Shown: positions 44,227 to 53,038, numbered from the stretch's first letter. The stretch is 64,000 nucleotides of DNA from Alphaproteobacteria bacterium UBA7314 (GCA_002471575.1 DKQG01000023.1:1-64000); one strand, 5' to 3'. The notes: a model not told the origin generated them from the letters alone. Numbers and translations: made by a program.

Positions 44227-45419
44227 AGTTTCTTCTCCCGTGTCTTTTGTTCCCGCGTGTCCACCACCGCGTGGGCCTCTTCGAGTTTTTCTTCAAACGT
44301 GATTTCGTCGGCCGAAATCAATGTCTGGCTCTTAAATCGTCTCGCGATTTCCTCCAATACATCGTCGTCGCCGCGTCCTTCAAGCGCTAATGCCAGCCGG
44401 TCGCCGCCGCCGTCCTTGCCGGACACGGTCAGCCGGTATCCGCCGGTCGGCCCGTCAAGACCCAGCAGCACGCTGCGGATTTCGGACGGATATACCTTGA
44501 CACCCTTCACCTTCACCATATCGTCGGTGCGCCCGAACACGACACGCGGCAGGCTAACCGTCCGGCCGTGAACCGGCGCCGTTGTCCGGCGCACCGTCAG
44601 GTCGCCGGTACGATAGCGCAGCAATGGCTGGGCTTCTTTTTTCAGGTGGGTCAGCACGAGTTCGCCGCGCTCGCCGTCATCCACCGGCTCGCCGGTCGAC
44701 GGCTCGATCACCTCCGCGTAGACGAGTTCGTCGAAAACATGCACCCCCTCGCCGCCGGGAAACGTCCGGGCCACGGGTAAAAATTCCGATAGCGAGAAAG
44801 AGTCCACCAGAATGGTATCCGGCATTGCGTCGCGGACAGCGCCATACAGGGCCGGATTCCCCGTAAACGCCTCGCCACCGGCAAAGAATACCTTGGGCGG
44901 CGTCAGCCCGGCCTCAATCAGCTTCAGCGAAAACGACGGGTTGCCCGCAAGTACCGTAACATTGTGCTGGGCGCAGACCTCAACAGTGCGTTCGGCCTCG
45001 CCCGGGCCCAGCGGAATGCAGGCGACGCCATGGGATTCCATCTGCGACTGATAGAAAAGACCGGCAACGAACAGGTGATAGCCGAACGTCACGGCGCATA
45101 CGTCGCCCGGCCCAATCCCGCAGGCATCGAGATGCGTCCGCGCGGCGGCGATCAGGTTTTCCAGATCGCCCACGGTCTGCATCGCCGGCACCAACGACGG
45201 CCCCATGGGGCTGAGGTTCACGCGCACCGGTTTACTGCCACCAAACGCACCGTAGCCGGGCTTCGTCATTTCCGCGACAAGATCAGACCGGCCCATCAAC
45301 GGCACGTTGGCAGCGAAGTCCGCCGCATTGGCGATGCTGGCGGGCACCCGGTCCTGGTAGAAGGGATGCGCTGCCAGTTTTTCAAGCTGCGCGTTCAGCG
45401 CATCGGCGGGAAACGACAT
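44223..45419 (-). CDS. Phenylacetate-CoA ligase-like AMP-forming CoA ligase
   Basis: A 398-residue member of the PaaK-like branch of acyl-adenylating enzymes, shorter than typical PaaK (about 430). The N-terminal phosphate loop is replaced by a SPMGPS motif. The C-terminal RYRTGDLTVRR and GRTDDMVKVKGVKVYPSEI segments carry the adenylation and hinge motifs; the usual GGE motif is seen in FAGGEAFTGN. It should activate an aromatic or related acid to its CoA thioester. It overlaps both neighbours by 3-4 bp, placing it in the core of the operon. Confidence 0.88.
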   Translation of the reverse strand: MSFPADALNAQLEKLAAHPFYQDRVPASIANAADFAANVPLMGRSDLVAEMTKPGYGAFGGSKPVRVNLSPMGPSLVPAMQTVGDLENLIAAARTHLDACGIGPGDVCAVTFGYHLFVAGLFYQSQMESHGVACIPLGPGEAERTVEVCAQHNVTVLAGNPSFSLKLIEAGLTPPKVFFAGGEAFTGNPALYGAVRDAMPDTILVDSFSLSEFLPVARTFPGGEGVHVFDELVYAEVIEPSTGEPVDDGERGELVLTHLKKEAQPLLRYRTGDLTVRRTTAPVHGRTVSLPRVVFGRTDDMVKVKGVKVYPSEIRSVLLGLDGPTGGYRLTVSGKDGGGDRLALALEGRGDDDVLEEIARRFKSQTLISADEITFEEKLEEAHAVVDTREQKTREKKL

Positions 45420-47170
45420 CAGCGTACAGCATCCGCCTTGGCGGCGGCATCGTTATAGGTGGTGTGAACGTTGATGACCGCCGTTTTTCCGTCGATATCG
45501 ACCGCCTTCATGCCGCGTTCCAATGCGGCGAGCAAGTCGGCCGGGTCTTTAACCTCCTCGCCGTAACCATCGGAGGCCTCGACAATCTTGTGATATTCCG
45601 GCGCAGGGTCGAGATAGGTCAGCGGTGCCTGGTTGGCGCTGGACGCGGCGCCTTCCGGGTACAGGCCAAGCGTCGCCTTCCGGACCGACCCCCACATCTT
45701 GTTGTTCATGATAACGGTCAACACCGGCAGATCGTAGGCGGAGGAGACGAAATGCGCGGGCGTCGGATTTCCGAACATATAAGACCCATCGCCGACCACG
45801 TTCCAGACACGCCTGTCGCGGTCGCCGAGCTTGACCCCGATCCCGGCACCAAGTCCCCAGCCAAGTCCGCCGGCCGGACTGGTACCGAAAAACGTGCCGG
45901 GATTTCGCAGCGACAGGTTCCCCAGCGCCAACTGGGACTCGGAAACCAAGACGTCTTCGTCTTCCTTCAGGTGACTGAGGCAGTGCGCCACCCAGGCATT
46001 GTCCATGGCGGCACCACCGGACGCGATCTTCTCGATACGCGCTTGATTGGCGGCTGCCTGGTCGCCCTTGATATCGGCGATTTTCTTGCGCCGTGCATCG
46101 ATCCGGTCTTTTGCGGATTTCTCCCGGCTCGACATGGCCTCTTCGAGCTGCGGAAGTGCCGTCCCGGCACTCGCACGAATGGCAAGATCACACGGAAAGC
46201 CGCGAACCGGGTAGTTCTCGAAATGCGGATCGCTGCCGATATGAACGACCTTTGCATCGGGGTTGAGCTCGTGCAGGGAGGGTATCCACGGCACGTCGCA
46301 ATCGACGACGAGGACGGCGTCAACGTTCGGCAGGTAGGCGCCTGGCTCGTAGCCCATGTGCATGGGATGGTCTGACGAGATGTTCACATAGCGTGGCCGG
46401 TAAGTGATCACCGGCAGCGCATAGCGTTCCGCGAGCGACTCCAGTGCAGGTACTGCAGCCCGGTTCTGTCCCATGCTGGCTGTGATGATCAGCGGATTCT
46501 TCGCCGCGGCCAGCATTTCCGCCGCTTCATCGAGGGCCACCGGATCGGGCGCAGCGCCATGTGCAGGGGCGCGCCGGGTCGGTGACTGGAAAATGAACTC
46601 GCCCGGGTCCTCGGCGAGGACTTCACGCGGCAGCGACAGATACACCGGGCCCCGCGGCTCGGACATTGCAACACTCACCGCGCGATCGACGATCGTTTCG
46701 ATCTGCTTGGTGTTACGCAGTTCGTAATCCCATTTGACCATTTCGCGTAGCACGCCGGCCTGGTCGAACATTTCTTGGCCCCAGTGGATATAAAGGGAAC
46801 GCGAACCGTCGTAGCCCTCTTCGGTCAGCGGTGTGCGGCCCGACGTCATCAGTATCGGCACGTTTTCCCGCGCCGCATTCATGATGCCGCAGATCGCATT
46901 GGCGGTGCCAACATTCACATGCACCATCACGGCGGCCATGCGCCCGGTCGATACGTAGAAGCCGTGCGCCATCGCGACCCCAAGATTTTCATGCGGGACG
47001 GTGACCGGCGTGGGCGCGCTACCTTCGCCAGTCAGCGACTTGGAGAGACCTTCGATGATCGACGGAAAATCGGTGCCGGCATTGCCGAACAGATAGTCGA
47101 CACCACGGTCTTTCAATACAGTCAGATACGCCTCCGCGGCGCTGTCCACCTTGATAGTCTTGGCTGGCAT
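45419..47170 (-). CDS. Thiamine-diphosphate-dependent enzyme (acetolactate synthase/benzoylformate decarboxylase-like)
   Basis: A 583-residue TPP enzyme with N-terminal pyrimidine-binding, middle and C-terminal pyrophosphate-binding domains. Glu61 in VPHENLGVAMAHG is the expected cofactor-activating residue. GDGSYMFGNPTPAH near residues 455-470 is the metal/TPP motif. The ASMGQNRAA stretch lies in the middle domain. It is the first gene of the operon, with an AAGGGA Shine-Dalgarno. A 2-oxo-acid decarboxylase or carboligase role is inferred; family alone cannot give the substrate. Confidence 0.9.
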   Translation of the reverse strand: MPAKTIKVDSAAEAYLTVLKDRGVDYLFGNAGTDFPSIIEGLSKSLTGEGSAPTPVTVPHENLGVAMAHGFYVSTGRMAAVMVHVNVGTANAICGIMNAARENVPILMTSGRTPLTEEGYDGSRSLYIHWGQEMFDQAGVLREMVKWDYELRNTKQIETIVDRAVSVAMSEPRGPVYLSLPREVLAEDPGEFIFQSPTRRAPAHGAAPDPVALDEAAEMLAAAKNPLIITASMGQNRAAVPALESLAERYALPVITYRPRYVNISSDHPMHMGYEPGAYLPNVDAVLVVDCDVPWIPSLHELNPDAKVVHIGSDPHFENYPVRGFPCDLAIRASAGTALPQLEEAMSSREKSAKDRIDARRKKIADIKGDQAAANQARIEKIASGGAAMDNAWVAHCLSHLKEDEDVLVSESQLALGNLSLRNPGTFFGTSPAGGLGWGLGAGIGVKLGDRDRRVWNVVGDGSYMFGNPTPAHFVSSAYDLPVLTVIMNNKMWGSVRKATLGLYPEGAASSANQAPLTYLDPAPEYHKIVEASDGYGEEVKDPADLLAALERGMKAVDIDGKTAVINVHTTYNDAAAKADAVR

Positions 47171-47273
47171 GGTTGTCCCTTATCCAATCAAGTTGCCTGT
47201 CCGATAGCATGGACGACTCAAGCGATCTAGGCTAGCTGGCGGCGACACAAAGAAACGGATCGAATCGTGGGTC

Positions 47274-48002
47274 TTATTCGTCGACCGCGGTGTCGCTGCG
47301 ACCTAACATCCTATCCATCACCTCGTTTGATGTCATTACTTCGCCGTACTGCTGGATAAACGTTTCCAGCGACGCCAAGTGCTCGTCATCCGACGGAGTC
47401 TCGCAGCAATCCGAAACCATGACGGACTTGAAATCGAGCATCATCGCGTTGCGCGCGGTGGGGTCGCAGCGAACATTCATCTTGGCGCCGCCGACAAGAA
47501 TTGTATCGATCCCCTGGCTGAGCAAAACGCGTTCGAGGTTGAACGAACCTGCGCAAATGCGCGTTAGCGGTTCTTGATGATAACCGGATCGTCCTCGTGA
47601 ACGATCAAATCGTCCCAAACCTTCTGGTTTTCGGGCGCAAAAGTGTCGACCATCTTTTCTTTATGTCGGGACTCCGGACGACATGTGTGAAAACACTTCC
47701 CAATCGCTGACGCCATCGGCCTCCGTATTGATGTGCAGCACCCAGATCACGGGTACGCCCAGGTCGCGAACCCGAGCCGCCAAGTCGTTGATGGTCGGTA
47801 CGATCTCGCGCGCCGTCGGTACTTCGCTAGGCACGTCCGGCAGACAGAACGTGTTCTGCATGTCGACGACAACCAGCGCCGATGTGCGGGGATTGAGCTC
47901 GGAAAACCATTGAATTTCGCCCCGCCGCTCGACGACGCGGTCACAGATATGCTGACGGCCAGGGCAAATCTGTTGTTCGTCGAGTATCGGCGCGACGAAC
48001 AA
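47274..48002 (-). pseudogene. Isochorismatase-family cysteine hydrolase, broken by two frameshifts
   Basis: Three frames together make one isochorismatase-like protein. The first (47661-48002) holds NPRTSALVVVDMQNTF and ends after SDWEVFSHMSSG at a stop. The middle frame continues RHKEKMVDTFAPENQKVWDD and VHEDDPVIIKNR, then meets a stop. The last (from about 47565) continues TRICAGSFNLERVLLSQG with GGAKMNVRC, the region of the catalytic Cys. The first break needs one extra base and the second one lost base, at about 47685 and 47566. Sequencing or assembly error in both places is possible. The gene follows the TPP-enzyme operon's upstream end. Confidence 0.8.
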
Positions 48003-48011
48003 TGCATATTT

Positions 48012-48110
48012 TCAGCACACGTAACTTGGGTATTTTTCGCCGACGGCAATGGTTTCGTCATAAACACCAAACGGGTCGATTTTCTGAACAGCGACTAAGA
48101 ATTGGGACAC
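48012..48110 (-). other. Possible small ORF or gene relic
   Basis: A 32-codon minus-strand frame starting with GTG reads MSQFLVAVQKIDPF and continues with DETIAVGEKYPSYVC, which is more protein-like than surrounding frames. A stop codon lies directly before the GTG. It is 9 bp upstream of the isochorismatase pseudogene and may be a relic of a neighbouring gene. Not recognised. Confidence 0.2.
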
Positions 48111-48161
48111 CTACGAATAGCGATGCCGATTTGACGGCTGCGTGCTAAACCCGACCACAGC

Positions 48162-49307
48162 ATGGCCACCCGTTTTTCCTTTTATTACGCCGCGATATTT
48201 CTCGCCGTCGGCATTCATCTGCCATTCTGGCCCGCGTGGCTCGCATTCCGTGGCCTGGACGCGGCAGAGATCAGCCTGATCCTGTCGGTCGGGGTCTGGA
48301 TCCGGGCCTTCGCAAATCCCTTCATTGCGCATTTCGCCGACCGGTCCGGCGCCCATCGAATGATTATTATGATCTCGGCGGGCGGCGGCGTCATCACTTA
48401 TGCCCTGTTCGGTATCGCGGACGGGTTCTGGATGCTGTTCGTCGTCAACATCATGGCAAGCGCCATGTTCATGGCGTTGATCCCGCTTGGGGAAAATTTA
48501 GCATCGCGCGCCTCGGTCGAGCACGGGTTCGATTATGGCCGAGTCCGGCTTTGGGGGTCCATCACGTTCATCCTCGCCGCCTATGCCGGTGGCTGGATGG
48601 TGGAGAAAACCGGCGATGCCGCCATTCTCTGGATGATCGTTGCCGCCATGATCGCGGCCTTCATCGCCGGCTTCGGCCTGCCGAAACGTCCCGCCCGCGA
48701 TCCCGCGTCAGTGCAGCGTGTTCGGTTTCCCGCGCTTGCCCTGATGCGGCAGAAAAAATTCCTAGTGTTCATTGCCGCCGTCAGCCTGCTGCAATCGAGC
48801 CATGCGGTGTTGTACGTGTTCGGCACGATCCACTGGCGCGCCGCCGGTATTTCGGACGACGTGATCGGCGCGCTTTGGGCCGAAGGCGTGATCGCGGAGA
48901 TCATCCTGTTCGCATTTTCCGGCGCGGTCGTCGTGCGGCTGAGCCCGATCCGGCTGATGTGGATCGCCGCTGTTGCCGGGATCGTCCGTTGGGCGGTCCT
49001 CGCCGGAACCGCGGATGTCACGACACTGTTCGCAACCCAGTGGCTACACGGCCTGACTTTCGGGGCTGCCCATCTGGCAGCCATGCACCATATGCTTCGG
49101 ACCGTGCCGGAGCATATGTCGGCATCTGCACAGAGCCTTTACTCTGGCTTTGCGATCGGCCTTGTGATGGGGCTGATGATGATGGTGACCGGCTGGTTGT
49201 ACGAAGGATACAGCGGCGGCGCGTTCTACGCGATGATTGCTCTGTCGGCGGCGGGCGGCGCGGCAGCCGTTTGGCTTGCCCGGCTGGAAGACCGTAAACC
49301 GGATTAG
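48162..49307 (+). CDS. MFS transporter, HcaT/3-phenylpropionate permease-like
   Basis: A 381-residue major-facilitator protein with 12 hydrophobic segments. The N-terminus FSFYYAAIFLAVGIHLPFWPAWL and the ANPFIAHFADRSGAHR loop resemble the HcaT (3-phenylpropionic acid) and LacY-like subgroup (MFS_1_like). A C-terminal YEGYSGGAFYAMIA segment is also typical. It may import an aromatic acid processed by the nearby operon. It ends tail-to-tail with a small membrane protein gene (4-bp overlap of stops). Confidence 0.88.
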   Translation: MATRFSFYYAAIFLAVGIHLPFWPAWLAFRGLDAAEISLILSVGVWIRAFANPFIAHFADRSGAHRMIIMISAGGGVITYALFGIADGFWMLFVVNIMASAMFMALIPLGENLASRASVEHGFDYGRVRLWGSITFILAAYAGGWMVEKTGDAAILWMIVAAMIAAFIAGFGLPKRPARDPASVQRVRFPALALMRQKKFLVFIAAVSLLQSSHAVLYVFGTIHWRAAGISDDVIGALWAEGVIAEIILFAFSGAVVVRLSPIRLMWIAAVAGIVRWAVLAGTADVTTLFATQWLHGLTFGAAHLAAMHHMLRTVPEHMSASAQSLYSGFAIGLVMGLMMMVTGWLYEGYSGGAFYAMIALSAAGGAAAVWLARLEDRKPD

Positions 49308-49492
49308 TGGCCCGGCTCCTCGTGATCAAGCGTAGTGCGGATCAGAAAGAAAACGAATAGAACGGCAAAGACGAAAACCGCCAGTCCACCGTAATATCCA
49401 ACGCCGTATCCAGCATGGGAGGCAACGAACAATCCGCCAAGACCCATTACGGCGGCACAAAAGCCAAGAATCCAGTTCGAGAAATTGGTCAT
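49304..49492 (-). CDS. Small two-helix membrane protein (62 aa)
   Basis: A 62-residue protein with two membrane segments (residues about 8-25 and 30-51), separated by a Gly/His/Tyr-rich turn AGYGVGYYGG, and a short C-terminal HEEPGH tail. A GGAA Shine-Dalgarno precedes the ATG. It is not recognised as a named family; small membrane proteins of this type are common in alphaproteobacteria. Confidence 0.6.
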   Translation of the reverse strand: MTNFSNWILGFCAAVMGLGGLFVASHAGYGVGYYGGLAVFVFAVLFVFFLIRTTLDHEEPGH

Positions 49493-49561
49493 AATTCGTT
49501 CCGCTGTCGATCATGTGTGACGGTGTCATAGATAACCGGTCGGATGGTCAGGTGCAACGAC

Positions 49562-49760
49562 CTACTCCGCCGCATTGGCGGGCCGATCCGGATCGTAGCT
49601 GTCCGGGAAAACCGCGTGCGTTCGTGTTTCTTCTCAACTGGAAAATTGAGGACGGACACCCTGCCTTCTTCGCCTGTGCTTTCCAGAGACACGCCGCCGC
49701 GGTGGCCGCGTATCAGTTCTCGGGCGATGGAAAGACCGTGGCCAATGCGGCCGGGAGAGC
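49562..49760 (-). pseudogene. Remnant of a sensor histidine kinase C-terminus
   Basis: The minus-strand frame includes GRIGHGLSIARELIRGHRGG followed by VSLESTGEEGRVSVLNFP, the G2 box and last strands of a HATPase_c domain (usual form GxGLSIxRELI). Nothing upstream encodes the rest of the kinase (HisKA, N- and G1-boxes, sensor), so it is truncated. After about 49620 the natural-looking C-terminus (FPDSYDPDRPANAAE then stop at 49562-49564) is in another frame, implying a further frameshift. The fragment is a degraded gene. The rest of the 488-bp region (49493-49980) has no recognised gene; a short signal-peptide-like frame overlaps it at 49713-49832. Confidence 0.75.
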
Positions 49761-49980
49761 CGCGGTACCGGCGGCAAGAACAACGACGCCTCGGGTGATG
49801 ACTATTTTCTTGATCATCTGAAATTCGCCCATTGACGATATGGAAACCCGGGAAGTCGTGAGGATTTCCTCCGTCCAACGATTTAGATGGGGGTTGCTGT
49901 ATTCAAACAGTGCAAAGAACCCTCACACTTTCTCAACTAGTTGTGAACCCGTGCGCCGAAATTGAAACAGGGCGAAAACA

Positions 49981-51405
49981 TCATCCCAGTTTGAGAAGAA
50001 AACGGACAATTTTTTTCGTTTTCTCACTAAACAGCTTTGATGTGTAAAAGCTGCCGGCCGCCCGCTTGTTCACTTCGCCCAGCGTCGGGTAGGGAATGAT
50101 CAGTCCCGCCACCGCGCCGATCTTCATCTTCTTCTGGATCGGCAGGATATAAGGCTGAATCAGTTCACCCGCATGCGGCCCGACGATCGACGCTCCGACC
50201 ATCACGCCCTTGGCGGTCGTGACGATTTTGGCAAAACCGTCGGTATCGCGTTCGGCTTGGGCGCGGTCGTTTTCGGCAAACGGGTGCCGCAGCACGCGGA
50301 TATCGCCGTGCGCTTCCCGCGCCTGTTTTTCAGTCATCCCGACATGCGCGATTTCCGGATCGGTATAGGTAACCCATGGCATTGCCGAATAGTCGACTTT
50401 GGCGGGTAGACGGAAAAGCACGTTCCGGAGCACGATTCCGGCGTGGTAACCGGCAACATGGGTGAACTGGTGGCTGCCGACCACATCGCCTATGGCGAAG
50501 ACCTTCTTATTTGACGTCCGCAACCGCGCGTCAACCTTGATCCCGCGTTTATCGTAGTCGACTCCCGCGGCCTCGAGCTCCAGCCAGGCAAGATTGGGCA
50601 CGCGTCCGGTGGTGACCAGCAATTCGGATCCGGTAACGCGTTCTTCTTGGCCGTTATCCCTGATATTCACGGCCACGCCGCCGCCGTCCTTCTCGACGCT
50701 GAGGATTTCGATCTCCTCGCGAATGACGACCCCTTCCTTCTGCATCCGAGTACGGACAACCTCCGTCAGTTCCGGGTCGTCGTTATTCAGCGTCTTCGCG
50801 ATGTCGAGGATCGTGACCTCGCACCCCAGCCGGCGATGCGCCTGCCCAAGTTCGCTGCCGATCGGCCCACCGCCGATAACCAGCAGTTTTTTAGGCGCCT
50901 GCGCCCGGGAAAAGACGGTTTCATTGGTTAGGAAAGACACGGTATCGAGGCCGCGAATGGGAGGTCTGCCGGCATGGGAGCCGGTCGCCACCACCACGCG
51001 CTTCGCATTAACGATCGTGTCCCCTGCCTGCACCCTAGTGGGGCCGATGAATTTACCGCGCGCCTGAACGACTTTGACGCCAAGCCCCTCGAAGCGCTCC
51101 ACGGAATCGTTTGGTGCGATGGCGCCGATCACGCTATGCACGTGATCGTGCACCTTTTCGAAATCGACATTGGGTTCGCTGGTCTCGATCCCGAACTTGT
51201 CCGCCGACCGGATGGCGTGCGCGGCATGAGCGGCGGCAATCATGGACTTGGACGGCACGCACCCATAATTGAGGCAATCGCCACCCATCTTCCCACCTTC
51301 GACAAGGACGACGGTCGCCCCCATCTGGGACGCGCCGGCTGCGACAGACAATCCGCCGGATCCGCCGCCGATGACACATATATCAGTCGTAATCTCGTTC
51401 GACAT
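49981..51405 (-). CDS. Mercuric reductase/dihydrolipoamide dehydrogenase-like flavoprotein
   Basis: A 474-residue class I pyridine nucleotide-disulfide oxidoreductase. The FAD motif is GGGSGGLSVAAGA, the redox-active disulfide is in GGDCLNYGCVPSK (Cys44, Cys49), and the NAD(P) site is IGGGPIGSELGQA. The dimer-interface His of lipoamide dehydrogenase (HxHPTLxE) is replaced (PYPTLGE), as in MerA-type relatives. No N-terminal metal-binding domain or C-terminal vicinal Cys pair is present, so real mercuric reductase activity is doubtful. The start at 51405 (MSNEITTDI) has an AAAGGTG Shine-Dalgarno. It follows the TVP38 gene (31 bp), a pairing seen in many bacteria. Confidence 0.88.
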   Translation of the reverse strand: MSNEITTDICVIGGGSGGLSVAAGASQMGATVVLVEGGKMGGDCLNYGCVPSKSMIAAAHAAHAIRSADKFGIETSEPNVDFEKVHDHVHSVIGAIAPNDSVERFEGLGVKVVQARGKFIGPTRVQAGDTIVNAKRVVVATGSHAGRPPIRGLDTVSFLTNETVFSRAQAPKKLLVIGGGPIGSELGQAHRRLGCEVTILDIAKTLNNDDPELTEVVRTRMQKEGVVIREEIEILSVEKDGGGVAVNIRDNGQEERVTGSELLVTTGRVPNLAWLELEAAGVDYDKRGIKVDARLRTSNKKVFAIGDVVGSHQFTHVAGYHAGIVLRNVLFRLPAKVDYSAMPWVTYTDPEIAHVGMTEKQAREAHGDIRVLRHPFAENDRAQAERDTDGFAKIVTTAKGVMVGASIVGPHAGELIQPYILPIQKKMKIGAVAGLIIPYPTLGEVNKRAAGSFYTSKLFSEKTKKIVRFLLKLG

Positions 51406-51436
51406 CTCTGACACCTTTGTTGAGCCGGGTGGCCGG

Positions 51437-52195
51437 TTAGCAGGAAGGGAAGTCTTTACGTCCCTTGATTTTCTTGTAAACGATGGGAATGCAGGCAAGA
51501 AGCGCAAGTCCGATAATCGGCGCGAGGAAGCGCTGTTCGAAGATGATACCGAGGTTAAAGTCGCCGCCGGCATCCAGAACAGCCCCCGCCCCGTCACCGA
51601 CCAGCGCGTAGACAAATACACCCGGGATGATGCCCAAAAAGGTTCCGATCGTATAGCTCCGCAGACTGACGCCCAGCAAGGCCGGAACCAGATTGACGAG
51701 CCAGAACGGGAACAGAGGCACCAGTCGGAGGATAAGTAGATAGCTCATCTCGTTTTCGCGGAACCCGAGTTCCATCCCTTTGATGGCGGGCCCCGCTTTG
51801 GCGCGCAGAACGTCGCCAAGCGCGTATTTAGCGGCAAGGAAAGCCCCGACGGCACCGACGGTAGCGCCGATCACCACATAGACGGTCCCGAGATAGGGCC
51901 CGAACATGAAACCACCGGCAATCGTGATAAAGATCGCTCCTGGCACCAAAAAAGAAACGGCGAGCGCGTAAACAAAAATAAAAATGGCAGCAGTCATCAC
52001 GCCGTAGTTCTGAACCCAGGACTGCAGCGTTTCCCGATGGGTCTTCAAGGCGTCGAGCGACACATATTGGTTCAGATCCAAGGCGAAAAACGCGGCGAAG
52101 CCTGCAGCCAGCAGCACCAGCGGCAAAACGCGACCGACCGAAAAAACCGATTTTTTCTCCGGATTATACGAGTTCGTATGCCTGTTTTCTGCCAT
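51437..52195 (-). CDS. TVP38/TMEM64 (DedA-like) membrane protein
   Basis: A 252-residue membrane protein with about six hydrophobic segments. The family region VPGAIFITIAGGFMFGPYLG and the LRLVPLFPFWLVNLVPALLG stretch are visible. TVP38/DedA-superfamily proteins are proposed lipid scramblases or transporters. The ATG at 52195 was chosen; a TTG at 52228 would add 11 residues. It is transcribed with the MerA-like gene downstream. Confidence 0.9.
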   Translation of the reverse strand: MAENRHTNSYNPEKKSVFSVGRVLPLVLLAAGFAAFFALDLNQYVSLDALKTHRETLQSWVQNYGVMTAAIFIFVYALAVSFLVPGAIFITIAGGFMFGPYLGTVYVVIGATVGAVGAFLAAKYALGDVLRAKAGPAIKGMELGFRENEMSYLLILRLVPLFPFWLVNLVPALLGVSLRSYTIGTFLGIIPGVFVYALVGDGAGAVLDAGGDFNLGIIFEQRFLAPIIGLALLACIPIVYKKIKGRKDFPSC

Positions 52196-52418
52196 TTTCG
52201 TGCCCAAAGAGGGAATTTCCGATGGCAAAGTGCCGTCGGGGGACCGGGGAGGAAGCGTAGGCGGACATTATACTGCCTGTCGGGTTTCAATGCACAGACG
52301 GCGGAACCCGCCTACAGACGGATTTCTGGATTTTCGCGGGGAACAACCCTGATCAGCACCCCCCCAACAAAGCGTTAAGTAACGGAATTAACTCTTTCCT
52401 AAGATTTTTGCAGTTTCG

Positions 52419-52447
52419 TTGACTTCGCCGGGTCAAAACTCTATACA
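52419..52447 (+). promoter_or_regulatory. Sigma-70-type promoter of rpmH-rnpA-yidD-yidC
   Basis: TTGACT (52419-52424), a 17-bp spacer and TATACA (52442-52447) form a near-consensus promoter 40 bp before the rpmH start. No DnaA-box cluster was seen here. Confidence 0.75.
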
Positions 52448-52487
52448 CCGGGCCAGTTTTTCGACCTGATTGAAGCCGGAGAAAGCC

Positions 52488-52622
52488 TTGAAACGTACAT
52501 TCCAGCCCAGCGTCCTCGTACGCAAACGCCGGCACGGCTTTCGCGCGCGCAAGCAAACCGTAGGCGGTCGACGGGTTCTGTCCCGCCGTCGCGCCAGGGG
52601 CCGCAAACGTCTGTCCGCCTGA
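52488..52622 (+). CDS. rpmH: 50S ribosomal protein L34
   Basis: A 44-residue, Arg/Lys-rich protein beginning KRTFQPSVLVRKRRHGFRAR after the start residue and ending RARGRKRLSA, the universal L34 sequence and length. It starts with TTG at 52488; no ATG or GTG precedes the conserved KRTFQPS. A CGGAGAA Shine-Dalgarno supports it. It is followed 13 bp later by rnpA. Confidence 0.97.
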   Translation: MKRTFQPSVLVRKRRHGFRARKQTVGGRRVLSRRRARGRKRLSA

Positions 52623-52635
52623 TTGCAAGGGCGCC

Positions 52636-53025
52636 ATGTTACAGCGCCTGAAAACCCGGCGACAATTCCTCAGGGTTGCCGCCGAAAACCGCAAATGGGC
52701 CGCGCCGGGGATCGTTCTCCAGATTGCGCCTCAGCCGTCTGACGACCGGACGGAAACCGACGGACCACGCTACGGACTAACGGTAAGCAAACGCGTGGGA
52801 AACGCCGTAATCCGCAACCGTGCCCGCAGGCGACTACGCGCGGTAGCGGAGGAAATACTGCCGTGCTCCGCATCTGCGGGGTATGACTATGTCTTGATCG
52901 GACGTAAGGGAACGCCGTCACGCAATTTCGCGGCGCTCAAAAAAGACCTGAAAACAGGTCTTGAAAAGCTCAGCGCGTTGCGCGAGTTGGATAACGACAA
53001 CGATGCCCCCGACGGGGCGCATTAG
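52636..53025 (+). CDS. rnpA: Ribonuclease P protein component
   Basis: A 129-residue basic protein that assists the RNase P RNA in removing tRNA 5' leaders. The family motif RNRARRRLRAVAEE is in the centre, preceded by YGLTVSKRVGNAV. It has the expected position between rpmH and yidD. Confidence 0.95.
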   Translation: MLQRLKTRRQFLRVAAENRKWAAPGIVLQIAPQPSDDRTETDGPRYGLTVSKRVGNAVIRNRARRRLRAVAEEILPCSASAGYDYVLIGRKGTPSRNFAALKKDLKTGLEKLSALRELDNDNDAPDGAH

Positions 53026-53038
53026 ATAACGGAACGGC

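Noticed and set aside
49713..49832. Short frame resembling a secretion signal peptide (MIKKIVITRGVVVLAAGT)
   Set aside because: It stops directly after the would-be cleavage site and overlaps the histidine-kinase remnant in another frame; likely chance.
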